In this document: one piece after another, positions 13,381-22,578 of the stretch
Numbering within the stretch: the stretch's first letter is position 1
Layout: the number at the start of each line of letters is the position of its first letter
From: an uncultured Ilyobacter sp.
GTDB lineage: Bacteria; Fusobacteriota; Fusobacteriia; Fusobacteriales; Fusobacteriaceae
Direction of reading: 5' to 3'
NCBI RefSeq assembly: GCF_963668515.1
Contig: NZ_OY764864.1
Location: 930,001-994,000, forward strand
DNA length: 64,000 bases
Position numbers and translations under genes: made by a program
Notes under the pieces: generated by a model
Seen by the model: the letters and a program-made list of their open reading frames with translations, nothing else
Databases searched by the model: none
What the model was told of the DNA's origin: nothing

Positions 13381-16092
13381 ATGAAAAGAGCTGTGCTTTT
13401 AGATGTGAGTGCAATTATGTATAGAGCTTTTTTTGCTCATATGAATTTTAAGACAAAAAATGAACCTACAGGAGCAGTATTTGGTTTTACCAATACACTG
13501 CTGGCAATTATTAATGAGTTTTCACCTGATTATATTGGAGCTGCCTTTGATGTCAAAAGATCAACTCTGAAAAGAAGTGAAAAGTATAAAGAATATAAAG
13601 CTGCCAGAAAACCCATACCTGAAGATCTAATGGCTCAAATCCCAAGAATAGAGGACCTTTTGGAGTGTTTTGGGATAGAAAAATTTAAAATAGATGGTCA
13701 TGAGGCAGATGATGTCATAGGGGCCCTGGCAAAGAAACTATCTGCAGACAACATAGAGGTCTATATAATAACAGGTGATAAAGACCTTTCCCAGCTTGTT
13801 GACGGCAACATAAACATAGCTCTTTTAGGAAAAGGCGAGGGGAAAGAAAGGTTTAAAATCCTCAGAACTGAAAAGGATGTAGTAGAACAGTTAGGAGTTA
13901 AACCTAATGATATACCGGATTTATTTGGACTTATAGGAGATGCCAGTGACGGTATTCCTGGGGTTCGTAAAATAGGTGCTAAAAAAGCCTTGATAATGCT
14001 CCAAAAGTATAAGAATTTAGAAGGAGTCTATAATCACCTTGATGAACTGTCTGATCTTCCGGGAATAGGAAAGGGCCTTGTGAAGAATATAGAGGAGGAC
14101 AAAGAACTTGCATTTCTCAGCAGAGATTTAGCAACAATAGATCTAGACATACCTGTAGATTATAATCCTCATAAACTTCAACATGGTATAGAAGAGGAAA
14201 AACTTTATGAACTCTTTAAAAATCTGGAATTTAAAGCTCTTATAAAAAAATTGAATCTGAAAGATCAAGAGTTTAGAAAAGAATCTGCAGAAGAAAAAAA
14301 AGAAAATTCTTCACAGGATAACAATCAAATGAGTCTTTTTGGTGGGAAAGTTGTAGAAGAGTTGGTTGTTGAGAGAGAAAACAAGATAATTACATCTGAA
14401 GAGATGTTTGAGGAGATGCTGAAAAAGGCAAAGAGTGAAAAAATTGCGGGAGTTCTCTATGAAGAATGTGGAGTGGCAGTGACCTTGAAAAATTGCAACT
14501 ACTACTTACCTGTGAGTCACGATTTTGTGGGAGCTAAAAATATAAATAGAAACCTTTTAGAGAAATTTTTATCTTCAGATATAGATTTTATATCATATAA
14601 ATTTAAGGATACCCTGAATGAAGGATACGAGATAAGGAACATTCATTTTGATGTCATGATAGCGTATTTTCTTTTGACTGCCCAGACGAAAGAAAGTATA
14701 GAGGTGGTTCTTCATAATGAAACTGGGGACGATTTTCCTTTATATAAGGAGGTTTTTGGAAAAGAAGTCCCATCAAAACTTCCGGTAGAAGAATACGGAG
14801 AGTTTATGATGAAAAGAAGTGAATCTCTCTATGATATATATAAAGATTTGAAAAATAGAATCGAAGAGGAAGAAATGCACGATCTTTTTTACAATGTAGA
14901 GATGAAGCTTATTTTGATTCTTTCTAAGATGGAACAAGAGGGGATAGCCATAGACCCCGAATATTTTCGAGAATACAGTTTAGAACTTACTGATAAACTC
15001 CAAGAGTTGAAGGAAAATATATTTAAAATCTCCGAAGAGGAATTTAACCTGAATTCACCTAAACAACTTGCTGATATACTTTTTATGAAGCTGAATATAG
15101 AGCCTGTTACTAAAACAAAGACAGGTTTTTCTACAAATGTAGATGTCTTAGAGACACTTAGAGACAGAGGTGAGAAGATAGCTGAATATATATTGGACTA
15201 CAGGAAACTTACAAAACTTCAGAGCACCTATGTGGATGCACTTCCAAAACTGGCAGATAAAAAAAACAGGCTTCATACAACCTTCAATCAGACAGGTGCA
15301 GCCACAGGAAGGTTGTCATCTTCTAATCCAAATCTTCAAAATATACCTGTAAAAAGTGACGAGGGAATAAAAATAAGACGTGGTTTTGTGTCTGATGAAG
15401 GGAATACTCTTTTGGCCGTAGATTACTCCCAGGTAGAGCTCCGAGTACTAGCAGAGCTTTCAGGAGATGAGACTCTTATAAAAGCCTACTCAGATGGACT
15501 AGACCTTCATGATCTTACGGCAAAAAAAATATTTGATATAAGCACGGATGTCACGAGAAGCCAAAGAACCATGGCAAAGATAGTAAACTTTAGTATTATT
15601 TATGGAAAAACTCCCTTTGGACTTTCTAAAGAATTGGGAATAAGTCAAAAAGATGCCAAGGAGTATATAAAAAGATATTTTGCCCAATATCCGAGAGTTA
15701 AAGAACTTGAAGAGAAAATTATAAAAAACGCAGAAGAAACGGGATATGTAAAAACTTATTTTGGAAGAAAAAGAGCAGTAGACGGGATCACCTCAAAAAA
15801 TGGGAACATAAAAAAACAGGCTAACAGAATGGCTGTAAATACAGTTATCCAGGGAACTGCAGCGGATATTCTGAAAAAAGTAATGATAGAGATAGATAAA
15901 AAAATCGGAGATAGAAAAGATATAAAAATGAATCTTCAAGTTCATGATGAACTGATTTTTGAAGTTAAAGATGAGAGTGTAGAAAAATACGCAGATATAA
16001 TAAAGGATATAATGGAAAACAGCATAAAATTCAAAAATGTCAAACTAGAGGCAAATATTGCCCACGGGAAAAACTGGGCAGAAGCTAAATAA
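13381..16092 (+). CDS. polA: DNA polymerase I
   Basis: A 903-residue family A polymerase for Okazaki fragment processing and repair. Residues 1-290 are the 5' nuclease: DVSAIMYRAFFAH, ITGDKDLSQLVD and GLIGDASDGIPGVRKIG. Residues about 330-510 correspond to the 3'-5' exonuclease fold but lack the acidic catalytic motif (YEECGVAVTL where a D-E pair is expected), so proofreading is probably lost, as in Bacillus polymerases. The polymerase domain has LLAVDYSQVELRVLAELSG (motif A), the O-helix SQRTMAKIVNFSIIYG and motif C QVHDELIFE. whiA follows after 14 bases. Confidence 0.97.
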   Translation: MKRAVLLDVSAIMYRAFFAHMNFKTKNEPTGAVFGFTNTLLAIINEFSPDYIGAAFDVKRSTLKRSEKYKEYKAARKPIPEDLMAQIPRIEDLLECFGIEKFKIDGHEADDVIGALAKKLSADNIEVYIITGDKDLSQLVDGNINIALLGKGEGKERFKILRTEKDVVEQLGVKPNDIPDLFGLIGDASDGIPGVRKIGAKKALIMLQKYKNLEGVYNHLDELSDLPGIGKGLVKNIEEDKELAFLSRDLATIDLDIPVDYNPHKLQHGIEEEKLYELFKNLEFKALIKKLNLKDQEFRKESAEEKKENSSQDNNQMSLFGGKVVEELVVERENKIITSEEMFEEMLKKAKSEKIAGVLYEECGVAVTLKNCNYYLPVSHDFVGAKNINRNLLEKFLSSDIDFISYKFKDTLNEGYEIRNIHFDVMIAYFLLTAQTKESIEVVLHNETGDDFPLYKEVFGKEVPSKLPVEEYGEFMMKRSESLYDIYKDLKNRIEEEEMHDLFYNVEMKLILILSKMEQEGIAIDPEYFREYSLELTDKLQELKENIFKISEEEFNLNSPKQLADILFMKLNIEPVTKTKTGFSTNVDVLETLRDRGEKIAEYILDYRKLTKLQSTYVDALPKLADKKNRLHTTFNQTGAATGRLSSSNPNLQNIPVKSDEGIKIRRGFVSDEGNTLLAVDYSQVELRVLAELSGDETLIKAYSDGLDLHDLTAKKIFDISTDVTRSQRTMAKIVNFSIIYGKTPFGLSKELGISQKDAKEYIKRYFAQYPRVKELEEKIIKNAEETGYVKTYFGRKRAVDGITSKNGNIKKQANRMAVNTVIQGTAADILKKVMIEIDKKIGDRKDIKMNLQVHDELIFEVKDESVEKYADIIKDIMENSIKFKNVKLEANIAHGKNWAEAK

Positions 16093-16106
16093 AAAAGGGG
16101 GGGGAG

Positions 16107-17021
16107 ATGTCATATACTCACATGGTAAAAGAGGAGGTATTGAAAAAAGAGATAAAATCTCCTTTGGAGAAATTTTTGGAGATATACTCCTTTTTAAAGG
16201 GTAAAAATTCAATTTTAGAAGATAGAATAGAGATAAAACTTGAGAATAGAGAGATAGCGGAGAGAGTCTATGAATTTTTAAGAGAGATTACTCAGATGAA
16301 GATTTTTATAAAGTACTCTGTGAGTAGAAGACTAGGAGAGCACAATGTCTATACTATAACCCTTCCCAAACAAAAGGGCTATGCTGATTTTATAAATAAG
16401 CTTAATAGATATGATAATATCGAGCTTGCTGCTTATGATGAAAAATTTAAGGGCTTTTTAAGAGGTCTTTTTTTAAGCTGTGGATATATAAAATCTCCTG
16501 ATAAAGAGTATGCAATGGATTTTTTTATCGACAGTGAAGAAATTGGAGAAAAACTATATAAGACTTTAAAAAAGAAGGATAAGAGAGTCTTTAAAACCAA
16601 AAAAAGAAATAAATCTCTTATATATCTCAGAAATTCTGAAGATATCATGGACATAATGGTCAATGTGGGAGCTATCACACAGTTTTTCAAATATGAAGAG
16701 GTAACTATGATGAGAGATTTGAAAAACAAGACCATAAGAGAGATCAACTGGGAAGTAGCCAATGAAACTAAGACTCTAGATACTGGAAAAAAACAGATAA
16801 AAATGATAAAATACATAGGTAAGAAAATAGGACTAAATAATCTGACTGGAGTTCTTGAGGAAGTTGCTTTTTTAAGACTTCATAATCCTGAAAGTTCTCT
16901 TACAGAACTTGCAGAGATGGTAGGAATATCCAAATCTGGGATAAGAAACAGATTTCGTAGAATAGAACAGGTTTACAATGAACTGATAGAAAAAGAAAAA
17001 ACCGGAGAGAAACAAGAGTGA
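16107..17021 (+). CDS. whiA: WhiA-family DNA-binding protein
   Basis: A 304-residue WhiA homologue. The N-terminal half corresponds to the LAGLIDADG homing-endonuclease-like fold without its catalytic acids (FKGFLRGLFLSCGYIKSPDKEY). The C-terminal 80 residues form the helix-turn-helix WhiA_C domain: LRLHNPESSLTELAEMVGIS then KSGIRNRFRRIEQ. WhiA controls sporulation septation in actinomycetes and influences division and chromosome segregation in Bacillus. Here it sits directly after polA and before ribF and scpA. It starts after a GGGGGGGGAG site. Confidence 0.93.
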   Translation: MSYTHMVKEEVLKKEIKSPLEKFLEIYSFLKGKNSILEDRIEIKLENREIAERVYEFLREITQMKIFIKYSVSRRLGEHNVYTITLPKQKGYADFINKLNRYDNIELAAYDEKFKGFLRGLFLSCGYIKSPDKEYAMDFFIDSEEIGEKLYKTLKKKDKRVFKTKKRNKSLIYLRNSEDIMDIMVNVGAITQFFKYEEVTMMRDLKNKTIREINWEVANETKTLDTGKKQIKMIKYIGKKIGLNNLTGVLEEVAFLRLHNPESSLTELAEMVGISKSGIRNRFRRIEQVYNELIEKEKTGEKQE

Positions 17022-17027
17022 GGGGCT

Positions 17028-17969
17028 ATGAAAATAATAGAGAATATATTTACAACAGAGGAAAAGTTCCCAAATACATATGTAGCTATAGGTTCTTTTG
17101 ACGGCATACATTCAGGACATAAAGAGGTTATATGTTCTGCAGTCAAAAGGGCAAAGGAAAAAAATGGCAGGTCGGTTGTATTTACCTTTGCCAATCATCC
17201 CATGGAGGTTGTGGATAAAAGCAGAGCTCCTAAACTGATAAATTCAAAAGAGGAAAAGATTCATATTCTAGAGGACATGGGAGTTGATTACGTAGTTTTT
17301 CAACCCTTTGACAACGAGTTTTCCACAATGGCTCCTTTTGATTTTGTAGAGGATGTACTAAAAGAAAAATTAAGTGCAAAGGAGATTTTTGTCGGTTTTA
17401 ACTTTTCTTTTGGTGAAGGGGGAGTGGCCAAGACCGATGATCTCATAGAACTAGGCAAGGCAGTGAATATAAAGGTAAACAAGATACCGCCTGTAAAAAT
17501 AAATGACCGTGTAATAAGTTCTACTCTTATAAGAAAACTTATCACAAAGGGTGATTTAGATAGAGTGAGGGAATATCTTGGATATCCGGTTTTTATAATA
17601 GGAGAAGTGGTTCACGGCAAAAAATACGGGAGAAAAATGGGCTTTCCTACAGCAAATTTGAGTATACTTAATAAAGTATACCCGCCTTTTGGGATATATG
17701 GGGCCTCTGTGAGGATAGAGGGAGACGAAAAAGAATATGATGCTGTGGTGAACATAGGGAGAAACCCGACTTTAAAGCCAGGAGAGCAGAGTATAGAGGT
17801 ACATATTCTTGACTTTGATGAATACATCTATGGAAAAAAGCTTTATGTAAAACTTGTAAAGTTTTTAAGAGAGGAAAAAAGATTTTCATCTATGGATGCG
17901 CTAAAGAAAGTTATAAGAAATGATGTCTTGACATGGAAAAGTTATTTGGAAGAGGGAACCTATGAATAA
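17028..17969 (+). CDS. ribF: Bifunctional riboflavin kinase/FAD synthetase
   Basis: A 313-residue RibF that makes FMN and FAD from riboflavin. The N-terminal adenylyltransferase domain has IGSFDGIHSGHKEVI (in place of the common 'GxFDGxHxGH') and the C-terminal part of the domain ends at ISSTLIRKLI. The kinase domain (from about residue 185) has GEVVHGKKYGRKMGFPTANL and VVNIGRNPT. Length and domain order are standard. It begins six bases after whiA and overlaps scpA by eight bases. Confidence 0.95.
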   Translation: MKIIENIFTTEEKFPNTYVAIGSFDGIHSGHKEVICSAVKRAKEKNGRSVVFTFANHPMEVVDKSRAPKLINSKEEKIHILEDMGVDYVVFQPFDNEFSTMAPFDFVEDVLKEKLSAKEIFVGFNFSFGEGGVAKTDDLIELGKAVNIKVNKIPPVKINDRVISSTLIRKLITKGDLDRVREYLGYPVFIIGEVVHGKKYGRKMGFPTANLSILNKVYPPFGIYGASVRIEGDEKEYDAVVNIGRNPTLKPGEQSIEVHILDFDEYIYGKKLYVKLVKFLREEKRFSSMDALKKVIRNDVLTWKSYLEEGTYE

Positions 17970-18639
17970 TGTAACTCTTAAAATTGATAATTTTGAGGGA
18001 CCATTGGACCTTTTACTTCATCTGATTGATAAAAAAGAGTTGGAAATAGCAAAGATAAAGATATCTCAGCTTATAGATGAGTATCTGAGTTTTTTATCAA
18101 ATTTAAAAAGAGAAAATTTAAGTATTAAAGTTGAATTTCTCATAATAGCCAGTGAACTTTTGGAAATAAAGGCTCTTTCCATACTGAATATGAGGGAGAG
18201 GGAAAAACGGGAAGAGGAGTTAGGAAAAAGACTTCAGGAATATAAATTTTATAAAGATATAACAGTTAAAATAAGAGAATTAGAAAATGAATTTAACATC
18301 CCCTATACCAGAGAAGAGGGTAAAAAAATAAAAAAAACCCCTTCCCTAGAGTTTGATCTAAGCAGACTTTCAATAATGGATATATTCAGGGCCTACAGCA
18401 ATTACCTTGAAGAAGATGTGAGAGAAACTCTAGAAATTAATACAGAGCAAAAATATTACCTTCAGGAAGAGATGAAAAAAATAAAAGAGTTTTCTTCTGA
18501 AGAAAAAACTAATTTTAAAAAAATCTTCGAGAAGGCAGAAAACAGGGTGCATCTTGTATATATCCTTCTTGCAATTTTAGAATTATACAAAGAAAATTTA
18601 ATAGAGATAGAAGGGGAAACCCTGAAAGTATTTAAATAA
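17962..18639 (+). CDS. scpA: Segregation and condensation protein A
   Basis: A 225-residue kleisin that bridges the SMC heads in the chromosome condensation complex. The start NFEGPLDLLLHLIDKKELEI is the hallmark N-terminal motif, followed by FLIIASELLEIKALSIL and a winged-helix C-terminus (VHLVYILLAILELYKENLI). The start overlaps ribF, indicating coupling. scpB is not present in this window. Confidence 0.95.
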   Translation: MNNVTLKIDNFEGPLDLLLHLIDKKELEIAKIKISQLIDEYLSFLSNLKRENLSIKVEFLIIASELLEIKALSILNMREREKREEELGKRLQEYKFYKDITVKIRELENEFNIPYTREEGKKIKKTPSLEFDLSRLSIMDIFRAYSNYLEEDVRETLEINTEQKYYLQEEMKKIKEFSSEEKTNFKKIFEKAENRVHLVYILLAILELYKENLIEIEGETLKVFK

Positions 18640-18664
18640 GTGGCAAGGTTCTTGTCACTTTTTC
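18639..18664 (+). terminator. Intrinsic terminator between scpA and murJ
   Basis: AGTGGCAAG and CTTGTCACT pair (one G-U) around GTT, followed by five T. It starts at the scpA stop and may set a lower level of murJ read-through. Confidence 0.7.
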
Positions 18665-18695
18665 TATGATTACTATAAAAGATGATGGTGATGAA

Positions 18696-20156
18696 ATGTT
18701 TAGAAGTGGAATAATGATAATGATAATAACCATGGCAAGCAGAATTTTAGGGCTGGTCAGAACGGCACTGATAGCCTACTATTTTGGAGCCAGTAAATTT
18801 ACAGATGCTTATTTTAGTGCCTTTAAAATAAGTAACCTGTTCAGACAGCTTCTAGGAGAGGGGGCCTTAGGAACTGTTTTTATACCTGTATATAACGAAA
18901 GAGTGGTCAAACACGGAAAAGAGTCTGGAAAACAGCTTATTTTTTCCATATTAAATCTTCTCTTTGTGGGGACATCAATTATCACATTGTGCATGATAGT
19001 CTTTTCCAGTCAGATCATAGATATAATAGTAATGGGATATCCTCTAGAAACCAAGGTTATCGCAGCCAGACTTCTAAAAATCATGTCGGTTTATCTTGTG
19101 TTCATAGGAATGTCAGGAATGATATGTGCCGTTTTAAATAACTTTAAACAGTTTGCAGTACCTGCTGCAACATCCCTTCTTTTTAACATTGCCATAATCA
19201 TATCTGCCGTATTTTGGGGAAGATCTGTGGGAATAGACGCCCTTGCAGCAGGGGTTGTTGTAGGTGGGATGCTTCAGCTGTTTATAGTCTTGCCTAGCTT
19301 TCTAAAAATTGTAAAAAAATATGAATTTACCATAGATCTAAAAGATCCATCACTGAAAAGAGTTTTTTATCTTATTTTGCCGATGCTTCTGGGGATATTT
19401 GCAAAGCAGATAAACAGCGTAGTGGATCAATTTTTTGCATCTTACCTGAAATCTGGCGGGGTAACAGCCCTAGAAAATGCAACGAGGCTGTATAATCTGC
19501 CCTTAGGAGTCTTTGGGATATCTATTGCTACAGTTATCTACCCTAGCATGTCTAGGGCCATAGAGAGAAAGGCATTTGATGAGGTAAGGGAGAGGCTTGG
19601 TAAGGGGTTAAATGTTCTTTTGTTTCTTATAATACCATCCATGGCAGTACTTACAATATATTCTAAAGATGTTATATCTCTGGTGTTTTCATATGGTAGG
19701 TATGGAGAAAATGCAGTAACGGTGACTTCCCAGTCATTATTTTATTACTCGGTGGGACTTTATTTTTATACTGCCATCCATCTTCTTAGCAGGGCTTTTT
19801 ACGGGATGAAAAATACAAAAGACCCGGTGAAGTTTTCCATTTGTTCTATAATACTCAATATAATTTTTAATGCCCTTCTTATACAGAAACTTCAGCACAG
19901 GGGACTTGCTCTTGCCACATCTATTGCATCAGGAGTCAACTTTTTTCTGCTGGTATATTATTTTAAAAAAAAATATATAGGGGTTGATCTCAGAAAGATG
20001 GGTGGCTTTTTGGTAAAAATTTTGGCTTCGACTATAATAGCTATATTTGCAAGTTATTTTATAGATATTATTTTGATCAAGCTTATGATTTTTTCTCTTG
20101 TTTATCTTGCTCCCTGGGCAATACCACTTAAAAGGAGGGGAATAGATGTATTCTAA
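18696..20156 (+). CDS. murJ: Lipid II flippase MurJ
   Basis: A 486-residue MOP-superfamily membrane protein with about 13-14 membrane segments that moves lipid II across the inner membrane for peptidoglycan synthesis. The early ASRILGLVRTALIAYYFGAS and FKISNLFRQLLGEGALGTVF are MurJ hallmarks (RILGxxR and the 'N-FR-L-EGA' motif). The start MFRSGIMIMIITMAS was chosen because GGTGATG lies just upstream; an ATG ten codons earlier has no ribosome site and would add a charged tail. It overlaps the methyltransferase gene by 11 bases. Confidence 0.93.
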   Translation: MFRSGIMIMIITMASRILGLVRTALIAYYFGASKFTDAYFSAFKISNLFRQLLGEGALGTVFIPVYNERVVKHGKESGKQLIFSILNLLFVGTSIITLCMIVFSSQIIDIIVMGYPLETKVIAARLLKIMSVYLVFIGMSGMICAVLNNFKQFAVPAATSLLFNIAIIISAVFWGRSVGIDALAAGVVVGGMLQLFIVLPSFLKIVKKYEFTIDLKDPSLKRVFYLILPMLLGIFAKQINSVVDQFFASYLKSGGVTALENATRLYNLPLGVFGISIATVIYPSMSRAIERKAFDEVRERLGKGLNVLLFLIIPSMAVLTIYSKDVISLVFSYGRYGENAVTVTSQSLFYYSVGLYFYTAIHLLSRAFYGMKNTKDPVKFSICSIILNIIFNALLIQKLQHRGLALATSIASGVNFFLLVYYFKKKYIGVDLRKMGGFLVKILASTIIAIFASYFIDIILIKLMIFSLVYLAPWAIPLKRRGIDVF

Positions 20157-21681
20157 TGAACTCTCTACATCAACTAATTATAAGGTTTATACCCCAAAAG
20201 AGATAGCAGATGAAATGGCAGAGAAATCCTTGGAATTTTATTTTGACGGAGAGTATACAAAGGAGAAAATAGATAAGCTTCGAATTGCAGATATATCCTG
20301 TGGAACGGGGAACTTGCTTCTAGCCGCCCTTGAAAAGGTGATGGAGATTTCAAAAAAGATATACGGTGAGTATAAATACAATCCTAAATGGATAGAGGGA
20401 TATGATATCGATATGGAGGCTCTAGAAAAATTTAGAATTCGTAGTCGAATTTTATTAAAAAAATATGGAGTGAGAGGAGAAATATCAACATTTTGCAAAA
20501 ATGCTATAATATATTCCAGTGAAAAAAAATATAAAATCATACTGGGAAATCCTCCATATTTTGGAGAAAAAAATAATAAAGAGATATTTCAGGAATTGAA
20601 AAAAAATGATTTTGGGAATAGATATTATGAGGGTAAAATGGATTATTTTTACTATTTTATTGAGAAGGGAATAGATCTTCTAGAAAATAGAGGAATATTA
20701 TCTTATATAACCACAAATTACTGGCTTAAAGCAGACCATGCTAGCAAACTGCGAGAAAAGGTAAAAAATGAGACAGACTTCAAATATTTAAATAATTATA
20801 ATATTTCAGTTTTTAAAAATGCACCTGGACAGCATAATTTTGTTTTTTCTCTTGAAAAGTCAAAAAAAAATGATGAATTTGAATTTATAGATGAAAATAA
20901 AAAATATATTTCAAGAAATTCTCTTATTTATAACGATGTTGGGAAAATAATATTAGCTTCACAAGAGGAACTGAAAAATCTAAAAAAAATATATAATAAC
21001 AGAACTCATATACTAGGGGAACTTCTCAATATAAATCAAGGTATTGTCAGCGGATGTGATAGAGCATTTGTATTTAGAGAGTATCAGGAAAAATTTTCTC
21101 AGTATTTAAAACCATTTTATAAAAATAAAGACATTCATAAATATGTAGTGGAGGAATCTAGTGAATTTTGGATACTTTACATGAATAAATATACCGAAGT
21201 TAATGAGAGTGTTTTAGATCATCTGGCAAAGCACCGAGAAAAATTAGAGTCTAGAAGAGAAGCTAAAAATAAAAAGATAAACTGGTGGGAACTTCAGTGG
21301 GCACGGGACAATAAAATTTTTGAACAGCCAAAAATAGTTGGGCGTCAAAGAAGCAGAGATAATAAATTTGCCTATACGGAAAAGGAGTTTCACGGGAGTG
21401 CAGATATCTATTATCTTACTAAAAAATCCGAGAAGATAAATCTTTTATATATTTTAGGTTATTTGAATTCTAGTTCTTTTTACAGTTGGTTTAGATACAA
21501 TGGCAAAGTAAAAGGATATAATCTTGAATTGTATTCTACTCCCCTGAAAGAAACGCCTATTTACTATCCAGATGACCTAGATAAAATTCATTATATTGAA
21601 ACACTGGTAAAAAAACAGATAGTAAATTATGATGAAAAAATTCAAAATAAAATAGATGAATACTTTAGAAGTCCATATTAA
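20146..21681 (+). CDS. Orphan adenine-N6 DNA methyltransferase (TaqI/Eco57I-like)
   Basis: A 511-residue methylase. Motif I is ADISCGTGNLLLAALEKV (residues 48-65) and the catalytic motif IV is LGNPPYF (NPPY at 135-138), so the target is the adenine amino group. The C-terminal half, with INQGIVSGCDRAFVF and the late GYLNSSSFYSWFRYNGK, resembles the target-recognition part of TaqI-type and Eco57I-type enzymes. No endonuclease domain or neighbouring restriction gene is visible. It starts inside the end of murJ after AGGAGGGG, so it is translated with a cell-wall gene. It could be a regulatory orphan or the relic of a restriction system. Confidence 0.85.
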   Translation: MYSNELSTSTNYKVYTPKEIADEMAEKSLEFYFDGEYTKEKIDKLRIADISCGTGNLLLAALEKVMEISKKIYGEYKYNPKWIEGYDIDMEALEKFRIRSRILLKKYGVRGEISTFCKNAIIYSSEKKYKIILGNPPYFGEKNNKEIFQELKKNDFGNRYYEGKMDYFYYFIEKGIDLLENRGILSYITTNYWLKADHASKLREKVKNETDFKYLNNYNISVFKNAPGQHNFVFSLEKSKKNDEFEFIDENKKYISRNSLIYNDVGKIILASQEELKNLKKIYNNRTHILGELLNINQGIVSGCDRAFVFREYQEKFSQYLKPFYKNKDIHKYVVEESSEFWILYMNKYTEVNESVLDHLAKHREKLESRREAKNKKINWWELQWARDNKIFEQPKIVGRQRSRDNKFAYTEKEFHGSADIYYLTKKSEKINLLYILGYLNSSSFYSWFRYNGKVKGYNLELYSTPLKETPIYYPDDLDKIHYIETLVKKQIVNYDEKIQNKIDEYFRSPY

Positions 21682-21708
21682 AAAAGGGTGCCGAGGCACC
21701 CTTTTTAA
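21681..21708 (+). terminator. Intrinsic terminator after the methyltransferase
   Basis: AAAAAGGGTGCC and GGCACCCTTTTT form a 12-bp stem with a two-base loop and run of T; it can act in both directions between convergent genes. Confidence 0.85.
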
Positions 21709-21712
21709 TATT

Positions 21713-21994
21713 TTAAGATATTTTGACTCCCTTGATATCGTCTAAGTCAAATTTTAATGAGAAGAAAATTTGAGATTTCTCGGAACATCCTCTTTCACTT
21801 GCTTGCTTGATATCGCCAATATCCATATCTAGAATATCACCCTTTTCAAAACTTCTTAATTTACAATTTCTACATTTTTCTAGTGCAGGATTATAACAAC
21901 CGTAGCCCTCCAAAAGAAGATTGTTGTTCTCAATAAGATATACAATTCTTGCTTCCCGATCGAAATCTCTTGGAAAATTGATGCTTAAAACCAT
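21713..21994 (-). CDS. Hypothetical cysteine-containing protein, 93 residues
   Basis: I do not recognise this protein. It is soluble and acidic, with a cysteine cluster in the middle (GCYNPALEKCRNCKL) and another Cys at RGCSEK, a set of four that could bind a metal. The rest is likely beta-rich (MVLSINFPRDFDREARIVYL). The start has AAGGAGGG six bases upstream. It is convergent with the methyltransferase and shares its terminator. Confidence 0.7.
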   Translation of the reverse strand: MVLSINFPRDFDREARIVYLIENNNLLLEGYGCYNPALEKCRNCKLRSFEKGDILDMDIGDIKQASERGCSEKSQIFFSLKFDLDDIKGVKIS

Positions 21995-22199
21995 TTGTCC
22001 CTCCTTTTCATATAACCTATTAAGTTATTACCCCATAAACTAAATTTTCCTTCATTTTTAATAACTTTTTTTCAGAATTTTTAATCAAGGGCAGTCAAAA
22101 CGTTTTTGGGGAAAATAAGACACTTAAAGCAACGTAAGACATGGTATTATCGGCATGAATAGGACACTAAACAACTATCTAGCAGGGAGCTGGAAAAGA

Positions 22200-22475
22200 C
22201 TAGTATCTCTCTACAATAAGCGAGTAATAAGACTTTTTAGTCTCACCTGTGGTTATGTCTAGTATCTCGGGTTCGTGTTCTGTTACTTTAAATTTTTGAA
22301 GGTGTTCTTTTATATCTTCAGCTTCGAAGATATGAGGCTCTAACTCGACTCTTTCATCACTTTGGAACCGTATGATAATTTCCTTGTTGTTCACCATACA
22401 CCTTTTGGATTCTGGTTTTAATAACTCATATCCAAACTTCTCAAGCTGACTATTCAATTCATCTATTAAAGCCAT
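22200..22475 (-). CDS. Hypothetical protein, 91 residues
   Basis: I do not recognise this protein. It starts MALIDELNSQLEKFGYELLK, has a central beta-type stretch (NNKEIIIRFQSDERVELEPH) and an acidic tail ending SYYSLIVERY. The ATG follows GGGGGTG; a GTG three codons earlier overlaps that site and is less likely. It lies between the cysteine protein and the efflux operon, on the same strand as both. Confidence 0.65.
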   Translation of the reverse strand: MALIDELNSQLEKFGYELLKPESKRCMVNNKEIIIRFQSDERVELEPHIFEAEDIKEHLQKFKVTEHEPEILDITTGETKKSYYSLIVERY

Positions 22476-22578
22476 ATTCAACACCCCCTTTTATATAAGC
22501 TTTCTCCACGAAGATTAATTTTCCTTTAAAAAAATAAAAAACCTGTCTAAAAAATATAGAGAGGTTTTTATGGTTAAA

